From NCBI RefSeq assembly GCF_031181385.1, contig NZ_JAPSKV010000008.1, positions 115,235 to 179,234 of the forward strand: a stretch of DNA of 64,000 nt. Reading direction: 5' to 3'. Made by a program: the position numbers and the translations under genes. The DNA comes from Fredinandcohnia onubensis. Its GTDB lineage: Bacteria > Bacillota > Bacilli > Bacillales > Bacillaceae_L. Every line of letters begins with the position of its first letter. The stretch's first letter is position 1. The notes under the pieces are model-generated. The model worked only from the letters and a program-made list of their open reading frames with translations, had not been told where the DNA came from and ran no database searches. Below, in pieces: positions 22,590-31,948 of the stretch.

Positions 22590-24992
22590 CTAAAAGTTAA
22601 ATTTCAATTGATCATAATCAAGCAGGTCTTCTTGTAATAACTGATTCATTTCCTGGCTATAGCGATAGTTCAAATTATCCTCGCTTAGGGTCTCTACGCT
22701 GACCATTCTATTTTTTATTTCAAGGCACTTGTTCATATTATCAATGCTTTTGGTGTCGTTTTTTAACAGCTTAAATGTTATGGACATGTTATGCAATACT
22801 TTTGACACTTCTAAACTTTCTTCTCCCAACCGACTATTGAAAATATCATAGGAATTTTGAAGGAATTCAAGTGCCTCAACGTACTGCCCAAAGGCCGTTT
22901 TCGTAATAGCAAACACATTTAATGCCTTTGCATAATTGATTGGATTAAAATTCTCGTCATTCTTTACAATGTCCATAACCTTATTGGAAAATTCATAGGC
23001 CATATCGTACTGATGCAATTCATGATAACAGCTAATTAAGTTCATCATGCTGGTCGAAATGTTACCATAATCTGATTTATTCAGTGTTTCATAGATTTTA
23101 AGTGCTTTTCCATAATACTCTAATGCTTTTTCATATTCCTTCCTATTTTGATAAAGCATAGCTAGTCCATTAGAAGAATATGCTAGACCGATTAAATTGG
23201 ATGAATCACAATACTGTTCTCGTAACGAAAACGCCTTTAAATGAAGTTCTTCCGCTTCTAGATTTCGTCCCATTCGTTGATACAGAGTGGCTAAGCCAAA
23301 GTAAGATTTTGCAAGCATTAATTTATCATCAGGAAATTTCTGTTCACGAAGCTCCAAAGCCTCCTTAAATAATGGCTCTGCGTTCTTGTAATCACGATTT
23401 TCATGCATATAGACAAAAGCAATATCATAGAGAATAACACCTAAATATTTCTGAGCCTCGCTATTGGAACTGTTCTCTAAGAATGTTTTTAACTGGTTTA
23501 AAAGAGGTAAGGTTAAATAATTTGCCTTACTATTTAAAAAGACAATATCGTAATCCCTAAACCAATCAATAAAGGACGATTGTGAAATTTCTCCTTGCTC
23601 CATTAACAGAAAGCCTTGGTGAAATGCTTGATTAATGATTTTGCCAGCGTAATGCGTATCGTTTCTAACTAGGTTCTTTGATAGCTGTTTTTTATAATAA
23701 TCAAATAAAAATGTTCTGCCTTTTACCACTTTTTGAGGAGGTTGAAAGTCAATTAGACTATCTCTCATTAATCGATGCATATCCCATGTATCACCATCTA
23801 GTGTTGTAATAAATGAAAATCGAGTCAAATTATAATGATCATCCTCATTCATTTGTATTCTGAAATTATTCATTAACGCGTCAAAAGTTCCAATGTCCCA
23901 ACCAGTTGTGAGTGCTAATAATTCTAATGCCTGTTTTTCAGGTACTAAAAGATATCTTATGAATCTTTCAAATAATTGGACTGGCGTTTTTAATCCATTA
24001 AAATCGGATACAGATGGTACACGATTATTTGATATATTTTCATAGGTATCAATTGATAGTTTAATAGAATAGGGGTGCCCCTCGGAATTTCGATAAATTT
24101 CATCTTGAATCGCTTCATCAAAAATTTGGTGTTTTCGTAATAGTTCTTTTGTTTCTGATTCTGATAATGCGTCAAGTGGCACTTGGCCAATATAAAGATT
24201 CCATACTTCTTCATAACGTCCCCAATCAATAGGTTCTCGGCCAAATACTACCCAAAACACATTAGGAAGTTGTCTAACCAAATCTCGTATCCATCCATCT
24301 ACCCCAAAATCATAAGCTTTCATTCTCTGATCCGTCCATAAAGACTCATATGTATCAATAAAAATGACGAATTTATGATCTGATTTCACTAAGTATTTTT
24401 CCAAGTCTTCTGCAAAAATGAACGGTAATAGTTTAAGAAGTTTATGTTCTGGTAAGGATTCAAATTTGCGTATCTTCATCATATCTTCTTTTGATAGATA
24501 ATTTGCTAATCGTTTGGATATTGAATTAATCAGTCTAGTCCCAATCGATACATACGTGTTTTCGGCTACTATATTAACAAAATCCGCTAACCAGGTACCT
24601 TTTTCAATAAAAGGCAAAGTCTTTTCATTTATAGTAACAGCATTGTTTGTTTTTTCCATGTAAATGATGTAGGCAGCATCAAATAGTGTGAACTGTACAC
24701 CATACTTTTTGCCAATTTCTGTTCTTAAATAGACAAGCGCTTTTTCTACCTGTTGCAGTTCATTGGTTTCAAAGTCAATATAAGTAGATTCCGCTTCGGA
24801 CCCATTCTCCAATTTCTTCATTATTTCCTTACGCAATTCCGTTTTCCCAATTCCTCCGACCCCGTAATAGGAAAGGATCTTATACTCATTCCACTGTTTG
24901 CTTTCCAAGGAATCAAAAAACAAATCTAATTCTTTTTGTCGACCGGTATATGTATCTTCTTCTTCCAATAGTTCAAGTAAATCGATTTTCAT
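22590..24992 (-). CDS. STAND-type NTPase with C-terminal TPR repeats
   Basis: About 800 residues from the ATG at 24992, behind GGAGAGG; an in-frame ATG 78 bases upstream lacks a site. A short N-terminus (TYTGRQKELDLFF) leads into a NACHT/NB-ARC-like module with P-loop GVGGIGKT (residues 44-51), Walker B FVIFIDTYESLW (about 236) and WVVFGREPIDW. A winged-helix-like linker follows, then TPRs from about 500 to 780 (NYLTLPLLNQL, AKSYFGLATLYQRMGR, AYSSNGLAMLYQNRKEYEKALEYYGKALKIYE). No fused effector domain is seen. STAND NTPases with TPR sensors commonly act in phage defence. The downstream amidase may be its effector; this is inference. Confidence 0.88.
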   Translation of the reverse strand: MKIDLLELLEEEDTYTGRQKELDLFFDSLESKQWNEYKILSYYGVGGIGKTELRKEIMKKLENGSEAESTYIDFETNELQQVEKALVYLRTEIGKKYGVQFTLFDAAYIIYMEKTNNAVTINEKTLPFIEKGTWLADFVNIVAENTYVSIGTRLINSISKRLANYLSKEDMMKIRKFESLPEHKLLKLLPFIFAEDLEKYLVKSDHKFVIFIDTYESLWTDQRMKAYDFGVDGWIRDLVRQLPNVFWVVFGREPIDWGRYEEVWNLYIGQVPLDALSESETKELLRKHQIFDEAIQDEIYRNSEGHPYSIKLSIDTYENISNNRVPSVSDFNGLKTPVQLFERFIRYLLVPEKQALELLALTTGWDIGTFDALMNNFRIQMNEDDHYNLTRFSFITTLDGDTWDMHRLMRDSLIDFQPPQKVVKGRTFLFDYYKKQLSKNLVRNDTHYAGKIINQAFHQGFLLMEQGEISQSSFIDWFRDYDIVFLNSKANYLTLPLLNQLKTFLENSSNSEAQKYLGVILYDIAFVYMHENRDYKNAEPLFKEALELREQKFPDDKLMLAKSYFGLATLYQRMGRNLEAEELHLKAFSLREQYCDSSNLIGLAYSSNGLAMLYQNRKEYEKALEYYGKALKIYETLNKSDYGNISTSMMNLISCYHELHQYDMAYEFSNKVMDIVKNDENFNPINYAKALNVFAITKTAFGQYVEALEFLQNSYDIFNSRLGEESLEVSKVLHNMSITFKLLKNDTKSIDNMNKCLEIKNRMVSVETLSEDNLNYRYSQEMNQLLQEDLLDYDQLKFNF

Positions 24993-25149
24993 TTTTTTAC
25001 CTCTCCAACCAGGATCACTATACTCTTCCAAACCCAGTGTTTTTAAAAACACCGCTGAGTACTTTTTCATGGGTATATTCTATCATTCCTTCTGCCTTTT
25101 TTGGTAGAATTAACCTTAAAAAATACAAATCTATCTAATTATGATAAAA

Positions 25150-25190
25150 AAGAATCCATTTTGAAAAAGATTGATCAAAATGGATTCTTT
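25150..25190 (-). terminator. Terminator of the Wadjet operon
   Basis: Long stem AAGAATCCATTTTG / CAAAATGGATTCTT, followed on the minus strand by TTTTTTA. It separates jetC from the STAND-amidase pair, so the two units are transcribed separately. Confidence 0.85.
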
Positions 25191-25252
25191 CTTTGTGCTC
25201 CCTGGCCGGTCATGGCAATAATGTGATTTCCCTCTATAAATGTATAACTGCT

Positions 25253-28200
25253 CTATTGACCTACTTTCTCACCCTGATAGATCCGAAACGCTGGAACAAT
25301 CGTGTCGGAAACAATTTCTTTTCCATTTTCACGAATGAAATCAAGTTTGTAGTAGGCATCGAATCGTTGGCTGATCTCCGTTTTCACCAACTCTGGTGGA
25401 GTAACGACGATAAATTGGAATTTCAGCTTCTCTGCAACGGCGAAAATCGGGTCAAGGACATGGGCCGATGCCGCTTGTCCAAATGGATTATCACACACTA
25501 ACGGAACCCAACTCTGGTCAGTTTCGCTCTTAACAGATAATAACATCATCATCATGACCATACGGGCTGATAGTTTTTGTCCTCCGCTCCCGTCGGATTT
25601 CGTCTTCGAGCCCTGATTAATAGTCTGCCATGTCGAGTAATGCTCTCTTTGAGGTTTTCCGTACATAAAGGCATTATCTGTTCTCATATTATAGACGAGC
25701 AACTCCGGATATCGATTCCGAAGAGAGACAAATAAAATTTGCTCATCACTAATGAGCTCTTTTATTTCTTGGTCTAACACTCGATTCTGGTCATCAATCA
25801 TATCAAATTGCTTCGTAATTTTGTTAATAGACGATACGAAATGCTGTTTCAATAATGGCTCAACGTCCTCTGGCCGTTTCGGTAAAATATCCTCTTTTAG
25901 CTGAACTAGTGGGAATGAACCTCGTTCATTTTTCAGCTTCATTTTTGCAACCATCGAACGGATCGCCTCTGAAATACTCATCACCTTCATACTGGCACGA
26001 CTTGCCCAGAAGTTTTGAGCCTTCTCCGCCCTTTCCTTGTCACGTTCTAATTGCTCCAATCCGCTTTGTGAAAAAAGTTTCATATTCTTTACAACGTTTT
26101 GGATATGGGTATAGTACCTAGTATCTAAATGATCTAGTGTCGTTAATACCTCATTTTTGAAGCGAATCTCCCAATCCTTGCCTTCAATCGTCAGTTTTAA
26201 ATTACGCAATGATTGCTCAATTTTCGCATGCTTCTCCTGGCCTTCCTCCTGAATGGCCTGATGCTCATCACACCATGCTAAGATACACGCTTTTCCCTGG
26301 CTCTTGATTTTTTCTATCTCATTCTTTGTGAAAATTGTTGCTTCTTCCTTGAGGATAAAAGATAAGGTTAATAAATCCCCTTCATAGCCAGCTATTTTTG
26401 TTTCTGTTTCTTTTTGAAGCTTCTCAGTCTGTTTGATTTCATCTTTTGTTTTCTTTGTTTGGTCTTTTATTTCGATTTCTTTTATCTTTAAGTCATGGTC
26501 CTCCCATTCTTCCGGCTGTTTTTCAAGCTTGGTAACTTTTTTCCCTGCCTTGGCCCGCTGTTCCTTCTCATGTTCCAGGGTCGTTTCAGCTTTCGTTACA
26601 GCGGTCCCCTGTTCACGTTCTTCCTTTTCTGCTCGTTTTGCTTCCTTTTGTGCTGTTTGTAGCATTGTTTCTAATATACTAATCGGTTCATTTGGCTCCG
26701 ACGCTTCATTCCAATTCTGTCCTAATGCATTCAGTTTTTTCTCTAATTTCTTTTGCTGCTTTTGCTCAGATTCTTTCTTTGCCTGAATAATAAGTAATTC
26801 CCTGGCCTGTTCTTCCTTTGATTTTTGAAGCTGTTTTAGTTCATCCATTCTACCGTTTATCTCTTCTAATAGGTGGGTAGATAGACGGGGAATCTCTTCA
26901 CTTTGGTCCGCTTTTTCATCAGAAGGAAAAGTCGCTCCATCTATAAAATTTGCAATCTCTTTTATATTTTGTTCCGTTTTTAGCTTCCATTCCAAATAGG
27001 TTTGGTTCCACTGGGATTCTAGGCCAACAATCATTTCATGCTCTTTACCGATTTCCTGTTGTTTGACAACGAGTGTTTTCTTTTGTTTCTCCTTTTCCAC
27101 TTTCACCCGTTTGTTTTCTTCGTGAATCGCTCTTTCCCGTTCAAAATCCTCTAACACGTCTACATCCTTTGAAAGCTTGTCTATCTTTCTTAAAGCTTTT
27201 TCCAGTTGCTCCTTCAGCTGGAGTTGTAGTTCCTTTTCTTTTTCGGTTTGTTTCGTGATGTCCTGTAATTTTACTTTTTTCAATTGAATCGTATGCAGTT
27301 CTTGATTGATTGCCTTTTCCATATCAATCGATAGATCGCTTGATAGAAATCGATCGATTTCTTTTATTATCCGACGAAGTGAGTTTTCTGTTTTTTCGAT
27401 TTCAATAAGGGTATCTTTCTTTTCTTCTATGTTTTTCGCAATCTTGATTTTCCAATTGGTGAATTGATTTTTATCTGTTAGTAGCTCTCTTTCTGTACCA
27501 TTAATCATTACAAAAGGTGCATGAGCATTTTCGTTTCCGTTCATATCCTCACGTAAAAAAATCGGAACTGGACTGTTAAACAATCTTACTGAAAGAACTT
27601 GCTGATTTATTTTTTGCCATTGATGCTGGTTGACGACCAGTCCATATGGAAGAAATGGGTAAGCAATGAGGTGATTTGCCATTTCCTCGGTACTTAATGA
27701 CTGAAGAAATTGCGAACCATAAAACACATCAATGCCTGTTTTTTCATCAATCCATTCCTTTAATTCCTTCACATCTTTATTAGCAATCCAAAAAGGTTCA
27801 TCATTTAAGGAATGGTCGAGCTGAGATTCCCAAAGCTCTTTTTTTATTAACTCCCCTTCTTGTCGATTTTGTCCAAGCATTTCTTCAATCTGCATCGAAT
27901 AATTCGATAACAGAGAGTTTGTAAATGGGAGCGATATATCAGCCAACAGCCCATGCAGCTTATCGTATAGCTTTATTTCCTTCTGCTTCTGAATTTCATT
28001 TGCTTCCTTTAATTCTTCCCATTTTTCTTCTGAATACTGAATCGATTGAACAAGCGTTCCATGTGTCTCAGCAAGCTGATTTTGTCTGTCACTCGATGCT
28101 TTTTCCTCAGCTTTTAGCTCTATGAGTCTAGTCTTTTTCTCCTCTTTTTGTTTCATCAAACTTTCGATGAAACCCTTTAAATCATAGGTTAAGCGGTCGC

Positions 28201-29719
28201 CATATTCTTCAATAAGTGCCTCTTCCTTCGTCTCAAAGGCATGAATTTGAGTATAGAGGAAATCAATTTCCGTAGAAACTTGAGCAATTTCTGTTGTCAT
28301 TTGTTTATCCTGTCTAGTAAGCTCCAACCCTTTTTTCTTTAAGAACTTTTGATAGCCAAAATGTTGCTTCACCGCTTCTTGTAATTTTTGAAAGGCTTGC
28401 TCCCACTCGACTGTTACTTCCTTTTTAATCTCATCCATTCTTTGATTCACTTGCTCTAGGCCACTATTTTGCTCCAGTGTTGCAATCTGCTGTGAAAGAG
28501 AGCCAATGGTTTGTTCGAATTCATGCCACTCTTTCAAAAGAAGTTGAAAAGCGAGTTCATCTTTTCGTTGTTGCTTTTCTACAACAACACCTTCTACGGT
28601 TGTATGTTTCTTCTTTTCTTCTTCTACCTTCTTTTCCCAATCCAGAACCTCTTGATGGGCTTTGGCGTACTCCAAATTTTCCTTTTGAAAGCGTAAATCC
28701 TCTTGCTTTTCCGTTAATTTTTCCATTTCCTTTTCTAAATTGAGCTTTGTTTCTTCTTCCATTTGCTTCAAATGCTCTAAAGCTCCGAGAAATTGTCTGC
28801 CTACTTTAATGCTTTCTTCCACAATTTCCTTATGTTCGATTCCTTTTGCTAGGTGCTCTTCAAATGGGACGATATCCTCTAGGAACTCCTTGTGGGCTTG
28901 TTCTCTTTTTAATAGGATTGGCAGGTCCTTCGCGATGCTTGCCTGACTTTTGAAGATTTCCACGAGATCGTTCTTTTGATGCTCGGTTCGATGTAACACC
29001 TGACTAACCGTCGGAATGATTCTTTTTTGGAATAAGGAATGGTCATCCTCCGCTCCTTCAAAGTATTTTCCAACTCCACCTTCATCTTTATTGATATCCT
29101 TCATAATATCCCAGTCTTTACGGTTAATCCCATATGTATCTAGGATGCGAAAATGCTTCTTCGTATCTCGGTAAACATCATAGCCATTCCATTTTAAATA
29201 ATCCTTTAATTCTTCTGTTTCCGCCACTTCATCATTTTCATAGAGCGGAATATGCTCAAGGGCTGCATCTTCGTTCCGTTCAAATTCTCTAGTATAGAAG
29301 GTAATATTCGGAAGGATTTTCGCTTCTTGCTCCAATGACTTTCTTTCACTTTCACCTTCATCACTCATGGAAATCCGTTGTTCTGCTGAGAACATGCCTC
29401 CAGTGATCAAATGCCTTCGGTCAGCCCCGTCTAATTCCCACTCCATGGCGACATGAAACGTATAAGGAATAAATTGCTCTTTATTATTAAAAAAGAACTG
29501 CTGATAATATCGATTATTTTGCTTCCCCCATGCTGTGCCTGGCTTAATGATTTGAAAGATTGTTTGCAAAAACACCCCTTTTCCACCACCATTCATCATC
29601 GCAATGAGTCCATTTGATGACGTCTTCTCATTATGGAAATTGAAGGTAGTATCCTTATATTGCTTTTGCATGCCATCATACTTAAGGCCAACAATTCTAA
29701 TTCGATGAATTTTCGGCAT
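25253..29719 (-). CDS. jetC: Wadjet JetC, SMC/MukB-like ATPase
   Basis: About 1488 residues. An N-terminal ATPase lobe (RIVGLKYDG, P-loop region MMNGGGKGVFLQ at about 43), very long coiled coils rich in Glu, Lys and Gln (about 290-520 and 740-1200) around a central hinge-like region, and a C-terminal lobe with signature GSGGQKLSARM and Walker B region WVPLVCDNPFGQ. JetC is the SMC-like subunit that extrudes DNA loops and lets JetD cut plasmids. The Walker A ends GKG, not GKS/T, and the residue after the Walker B Asp is Asn. The ATG at 29719 follows GAGGAGG; it overlaps jetB by 23 bases. Confidence 0.92.
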   Translation of the reverse strand: MPKIHRIRIVGLKYDGMQKQYKDTTFNFHNEKTSSNGLIAMMNGGGKGVFLQTIFQIIKPGTAWGKQNNRYYQQFFFNNKEQFIPYTFHVAMEWELDGADRRHLITGGMFSAEQRISMSDEGESERKSLEQEAKILPNITFYTREFERNEDAALEHIPLYENDEVAETEELKDYLKWNGYDVYRDTKKHFRILDTYGINRKDWDIMKDINKDEGGVGKYFEGAEDDHSLFQKRIIPTVSQVLHRTEHQKNDLVEIFKSQASIAKDLPILLKREQAHKEFLEDIVPFEEHLAKGIEHKEIVEESIKVGRQFLGALEHLKQMEEETKLNLEKEMEKLTEKQEDLRFQKENLEYAKAHQEVLDWEKKVEEEKKKHTTVEGVVVEKQQRKDELAFQLLLKEWHEFEQTIGSLSQQIATLEQNSGLEQVNQRMDEIKKEVTVEWEQAFQKLQEAVKQHFGYQKFLKKKGLELTRQDKQMTTEIAQVSTEIDFLYTQIHAFETKEEALIEEYGDRLTYDLKGFIESLMKQKEEKKTRLIELKAEEKASSDRQNQLAETHGTLVQSIQYSEEKWEELKEANEIQKQKEIKLYDKLHGLLADISLPFTNSLLSNYSMQIEEMLGQNRQEGELIKKELWESQLDHSLNDEPFWIANKDVKELKEWIDEKTGIDVFYGSQFLQSLSTEEMANHLIAYPFLPYGLVVNQHQWQKINQQVLSVRLFNSPVPIFLREDMNGNENAHAPFVMINGTERELLTDKNQFTNWKIKIAKNIEEKKDTLIEIEKTENSLRRIIKEIDRFLSSDLSIDMEKAINQELHTIQLKKVKLQDITKQTEKEKELQLQLKEQLEKALRKIDKLSKDVDVLEDFERERAIHEENKRVKVEKEKQKKTLVVKQQEIGKEHEMIVGLESQWNQTYLEWKLKTEQNIKEIANFIDGATFPSDEKADQSEEIPRLSTHLLEEINGRMDELKQLQKSKEEQARELLIIQAKKESEQKQQKKLEKKLNALGQNWNEASEPNEPISILETMLQTAQKEAKRAEKEEREQGTAVTKAETTLEHEKEQRAKAGKKVTKLEKQPEEWEDHDLKIKEIEIKDQTKKTKDEIKQTEKLQKETETKIAGYEGDLLTLSFILKEEATIFTKNEIEKIKSQGKACILAWCDEHQAIQEEGQEKHAKIEQSLRNLKLTIEGKDWEIRFKNEVLTTLDHLDTRYYTHIQNVVKNMKLFSQSGLEQLERDKERAEKAQNFWASRASMKVMSISEAIRSMVAKMKLKNERGSFPLVQLKEDILPKRPEDVEPLLKQHFVSSINKITKQFDMIDDQNRVLDQEIKELISDEQILFVSLRNRYPELLVYNMRTDNAFMYGKPQREHYSTWQTINQGSKTKSDGSGGQKLSARMVMMMMLLSVKSETDQSWVPLVCDNPFGQAASAHVLDPIFAVAEKLKFQFIVVTPPELVKTEISQRFDAYYKLDFIRENGKEIVSDTIVPAFRIYQGEKVGQ

Positions 29720-30443
29720 GCTCATCCTCCTCTGTTGTCATCAGTTTTTTAAACATTTCATAACGGTCATAATCGTGATAGAGGTATTCAATACGCTCAA
29801 ATAGCTCATTCTTAGGAATCACCTTTGGAACATCGTCTCGGTCTAGAATCACAATCAAACCTTCCGTCTCTAATAACCGCATACTACTCGCAATTAAACC
29901 AATTCTCGTACGGCGATTGCCTTTCTTCATTCTATAATCGTCTGTGTCGACCTCCATGTACTTCCAGGTTGTTACAGCTTCCTTCATATCAATTCGTTCT
30001 TCTTCTCCAAAACGAGGGTTCCCTTTCAGAAGGCTATTCCAGTTCATCATCAGTTCGTTGACTTGACGTTCTAAAGCATAATAGCTAATACCTTCCCGCT
30101 TTGTACGAACTTTAGCAGCCTGGTTCCGGTCGATGCTTGCTAAAAAAGACATAATAATGATGCTCATAAGATGGAAGTGTTTTTTCGTTTCGACTTGCCG
30201 ATGTTTATCTTTCATATGAGTAAAATTAGTAGCAAAGACAGATCCTGTAGGCTGGACTACCAAGTGAATGCGCTTTGGTGCTTCAATAATATATGTACCT
30301 GATTCATCTGCCAATAATAGGACCGTTTGCCTTACTTCCGGATCAAAATAAGTTTGAAAATGCTCACTGTTTTCGTCAATAACTTTATCTTTTAAGAGAG
30401 TAAAATAAACAGTCGATGCTTTTTTGATTGTTTCTGTGTTCAT
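29697..30443 (-). CDS. jetB: Wadjet JetB (kleisin-associated small subunit)
   Basis: 248 residues from the ATG at 30443, behind AGGAGG and overlapping the jetA stop as ATGA. Largely helical; segments include KKASTVYFTLLKDKVIDEN, HFHLMSIIIMSFLASIDRNQ, and a C-terminal winged-helix-like part (RRTRIGLIASSMRLLETEGLIVILDRDDVPKVIPKNELFERIEYLYHD). In Wadjet, JetB is the MukE-like KITE subunit that bridges JetA and JetC. The assignment rests on position and size; the sequence looks like the DUF6063-type JetB of type III systems. Confidence 0.85.
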   Translation of the reverse strand: MNTETIKKASTVYFTLLKDKVIDENSEHFQTYFDPEVRQTVLLLADESGTYIIEAPKRIHLVVQPTGSVFATNFTHMKDKHRQVETKKHFHLMSIIIMSFLASIDRNQAAKVRTKREGISYYALERQVNELMMNWNSLLKGNPRFGEEERIDMKEAVTTWKYMEVDTDDYRMKKGNRRTRIGLIASSMRLLETEGLIVILDRDDVPKVIPKNELFERIEYLYHDYDRYEMFKKLMTTEEDEHAENSSN

Positions 30444-31948
30444 CGCTTCTCCTCCTGTACACAAATTTTAAAAGGGGTTATTTTCATTCGATGCCAAAGG
30501 AGTGGTTCCGCCCGATGATCAAATTCTGTATAAATCTTCATGCCCTCAAACATTTGAAATTGGGGATATTCCTTCATTAACTTAAAAAGAAGAATTTCCC
30601 TTTCATCACCTAATGACTCTTCTTTCCGATGGATGACTTGAATTTTCAGTGGCTTTTTATCAAACATCATCCATAAATCAATTGTTTCAGATTCCTCTAA
30701 CCATAAATCCTGCACCTCTAATGGTAAATCCGCTAGATCCGCTAGAGAAAACTCACGGTGTGTTTGTAAATATTGAAAAACATAGCTCCAAGCCTTAATA
30801 ACAGAATCCCAGTTCGTCACGCGCTGAGTTGTGATGGTTTCTTTTGGTGCCTCTTCTTCAATTACATCAGGTTGAGGATTTTCATCAAATTCTTGTTCAC
30901 CCCAAATCCAATCAAGAGGCAAAACAAACTCATTCTTCGGCGAAAATAAAGGAGAGAGAACATTTTCAATTTCATCAAAGCGATTAAAACCTTCCTTCAT
31001 GAACCAATTTTCATAAAAATGCTCTCGAAATGAAACGAGGCTGTTTTCCCAAAACAAGGAAGGGTTTTCTACTTTCAGCTTCATCTCATAGGAAATATTT
31101 TGGATAACGAGCTTTGCAAACCGATCATGCAATTGCCTTGTATGGCCAATTTTTTCCTGGAGAAGAATCAGTTCCTTCTGAATATAATCATCTTCCTCGT
31201 TCCTTCGTTTCGTTTTTTCAATCATACTTGTGATCGTACGGAAATGATTTTTTTCTTCATCAAATTGATTTTCAATTTCTTCTCGATTGTCAGCCCTTTG
31301 CCATTCCTCTTCAATTAAAAGGATCTTGGGATTGTTAATCATTTCCTTTTGAAAAGAAAACTCCCTTGCCATTAAGCGGTTCACTCGTGAAATAAGGTGG
31401 TCAAGGTTTCGGGTAGCCTTTCTGAAATTCCCATTCTTAATAAGCTGCATACTATAGAGCTGCTCAATAGTAATCGAGAATTCCTCTGCCATTTCTCTGC
31501 TCATAAAGATCATTTCTTGAGCAACCTCTGTGAGCTTATAAACAATAGAGCTGCCTATCTCTAAATTCGTATAGAGTTCATCCATTGTGACATATCGGAA
31601 GGTTTGCGTCTCCCATGAACCTCTTATTTCATCGTAATATAGCGCTTCAAATGGTCTACTAAACTCTTCTTTACCTTGATACAAAAGACCGCTTGTAATC
31701 CGATCGATTTGTTTTTCGTCTGCTAAAAGCTTCATCTCCTTGATTGTATCTTCAACCATATATTTAATATCAGATTTACGTCTGTTGTCATCATCATTTA
31801 ATTCTCGGTAAAAGATGGTGAGGAGCACTTGCATAAGAATGGTTTGGATATGTGGCTTTAGTTCACCTATATCCATTCCCCTCCCAAGCTCAAACAGAGG
31901 ATTCAAACGTTGCATTCTCTGAGCAAATCCTTCCCATGACTCGTTCAC
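30440..31948 (-). CDS. jetA: Wadjet JetA (kleisin-like subunit)
   Basis: About 502 residues. I place the start at the GTG at 31948, spaced 6 bases from GGAGGAG and overlapping the jetD stop as GTGA. The protein is helical (NPLFELGRGMDIGELKPHIQTILMQVLLTIFYREL, a coiled-coil middle RRNEEDDYIQKELILLQEKIGHTRQLHDRF), matching the JetA (formerly DUF5716) family of type III Wadjet. JetA is the kleisin that closes the SMC ring. It lies second in the operon between jetD and jetB. Confidence 0.88.
   Translation of the reverse strand: MNESWEGFAQRMQRLNPLFELGRGMDIGELKPHIQTILMQVLLTIFYRELNDDDNRRKSDIKYMVEDTIKEMKLLADEKQIDRITSGLLYQGKEEFSRPFEALYYDEIRGSWETQTFRYVTMDELYTNLEIGSSIVYKLTEVAQEMIFMSREMAEEFSITIEQLYSMQLIKNGNFRKATRNLDHLISRVNRLMAREFSFQKEMINNPKILLIEEEWQRADNREEIENQFDEEKNHFRTITSMIEKTKRRNEEDDYIQKELILLQEKIGHTRQLHDRFAKLVIQNISYEMKLKVENPSLFWENSLVSFREHFYENWFMKEGFNRFDEIENVLSPLFSPKNEFVLPLDWIWGEQEFDENPQPDVIEEEAPKETITTQRVTNWDSVIKAWSYVFQYLQTHREFSLADLADLPLEVQDLWLEESETIDLWMMFDKKPLKIQVIHRKEESLGDEREILLFKLMKEYPQFQMFEGMKIYTEFDHRAEPLLWHRMKITPFKICVQEEKR

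Noticed and set aside
24993..25070. N-terminal extension of the STAND protein
   Set aside because: No ribosome site before 25070, while GGAGAGG is correctly spaced to the ATG at 24992.
25855..28946. Open frames on the plus strand across jetC
   Set aside because: They are antisense shadows of the coiled-coil gene, without ribosome sites or family similarity.
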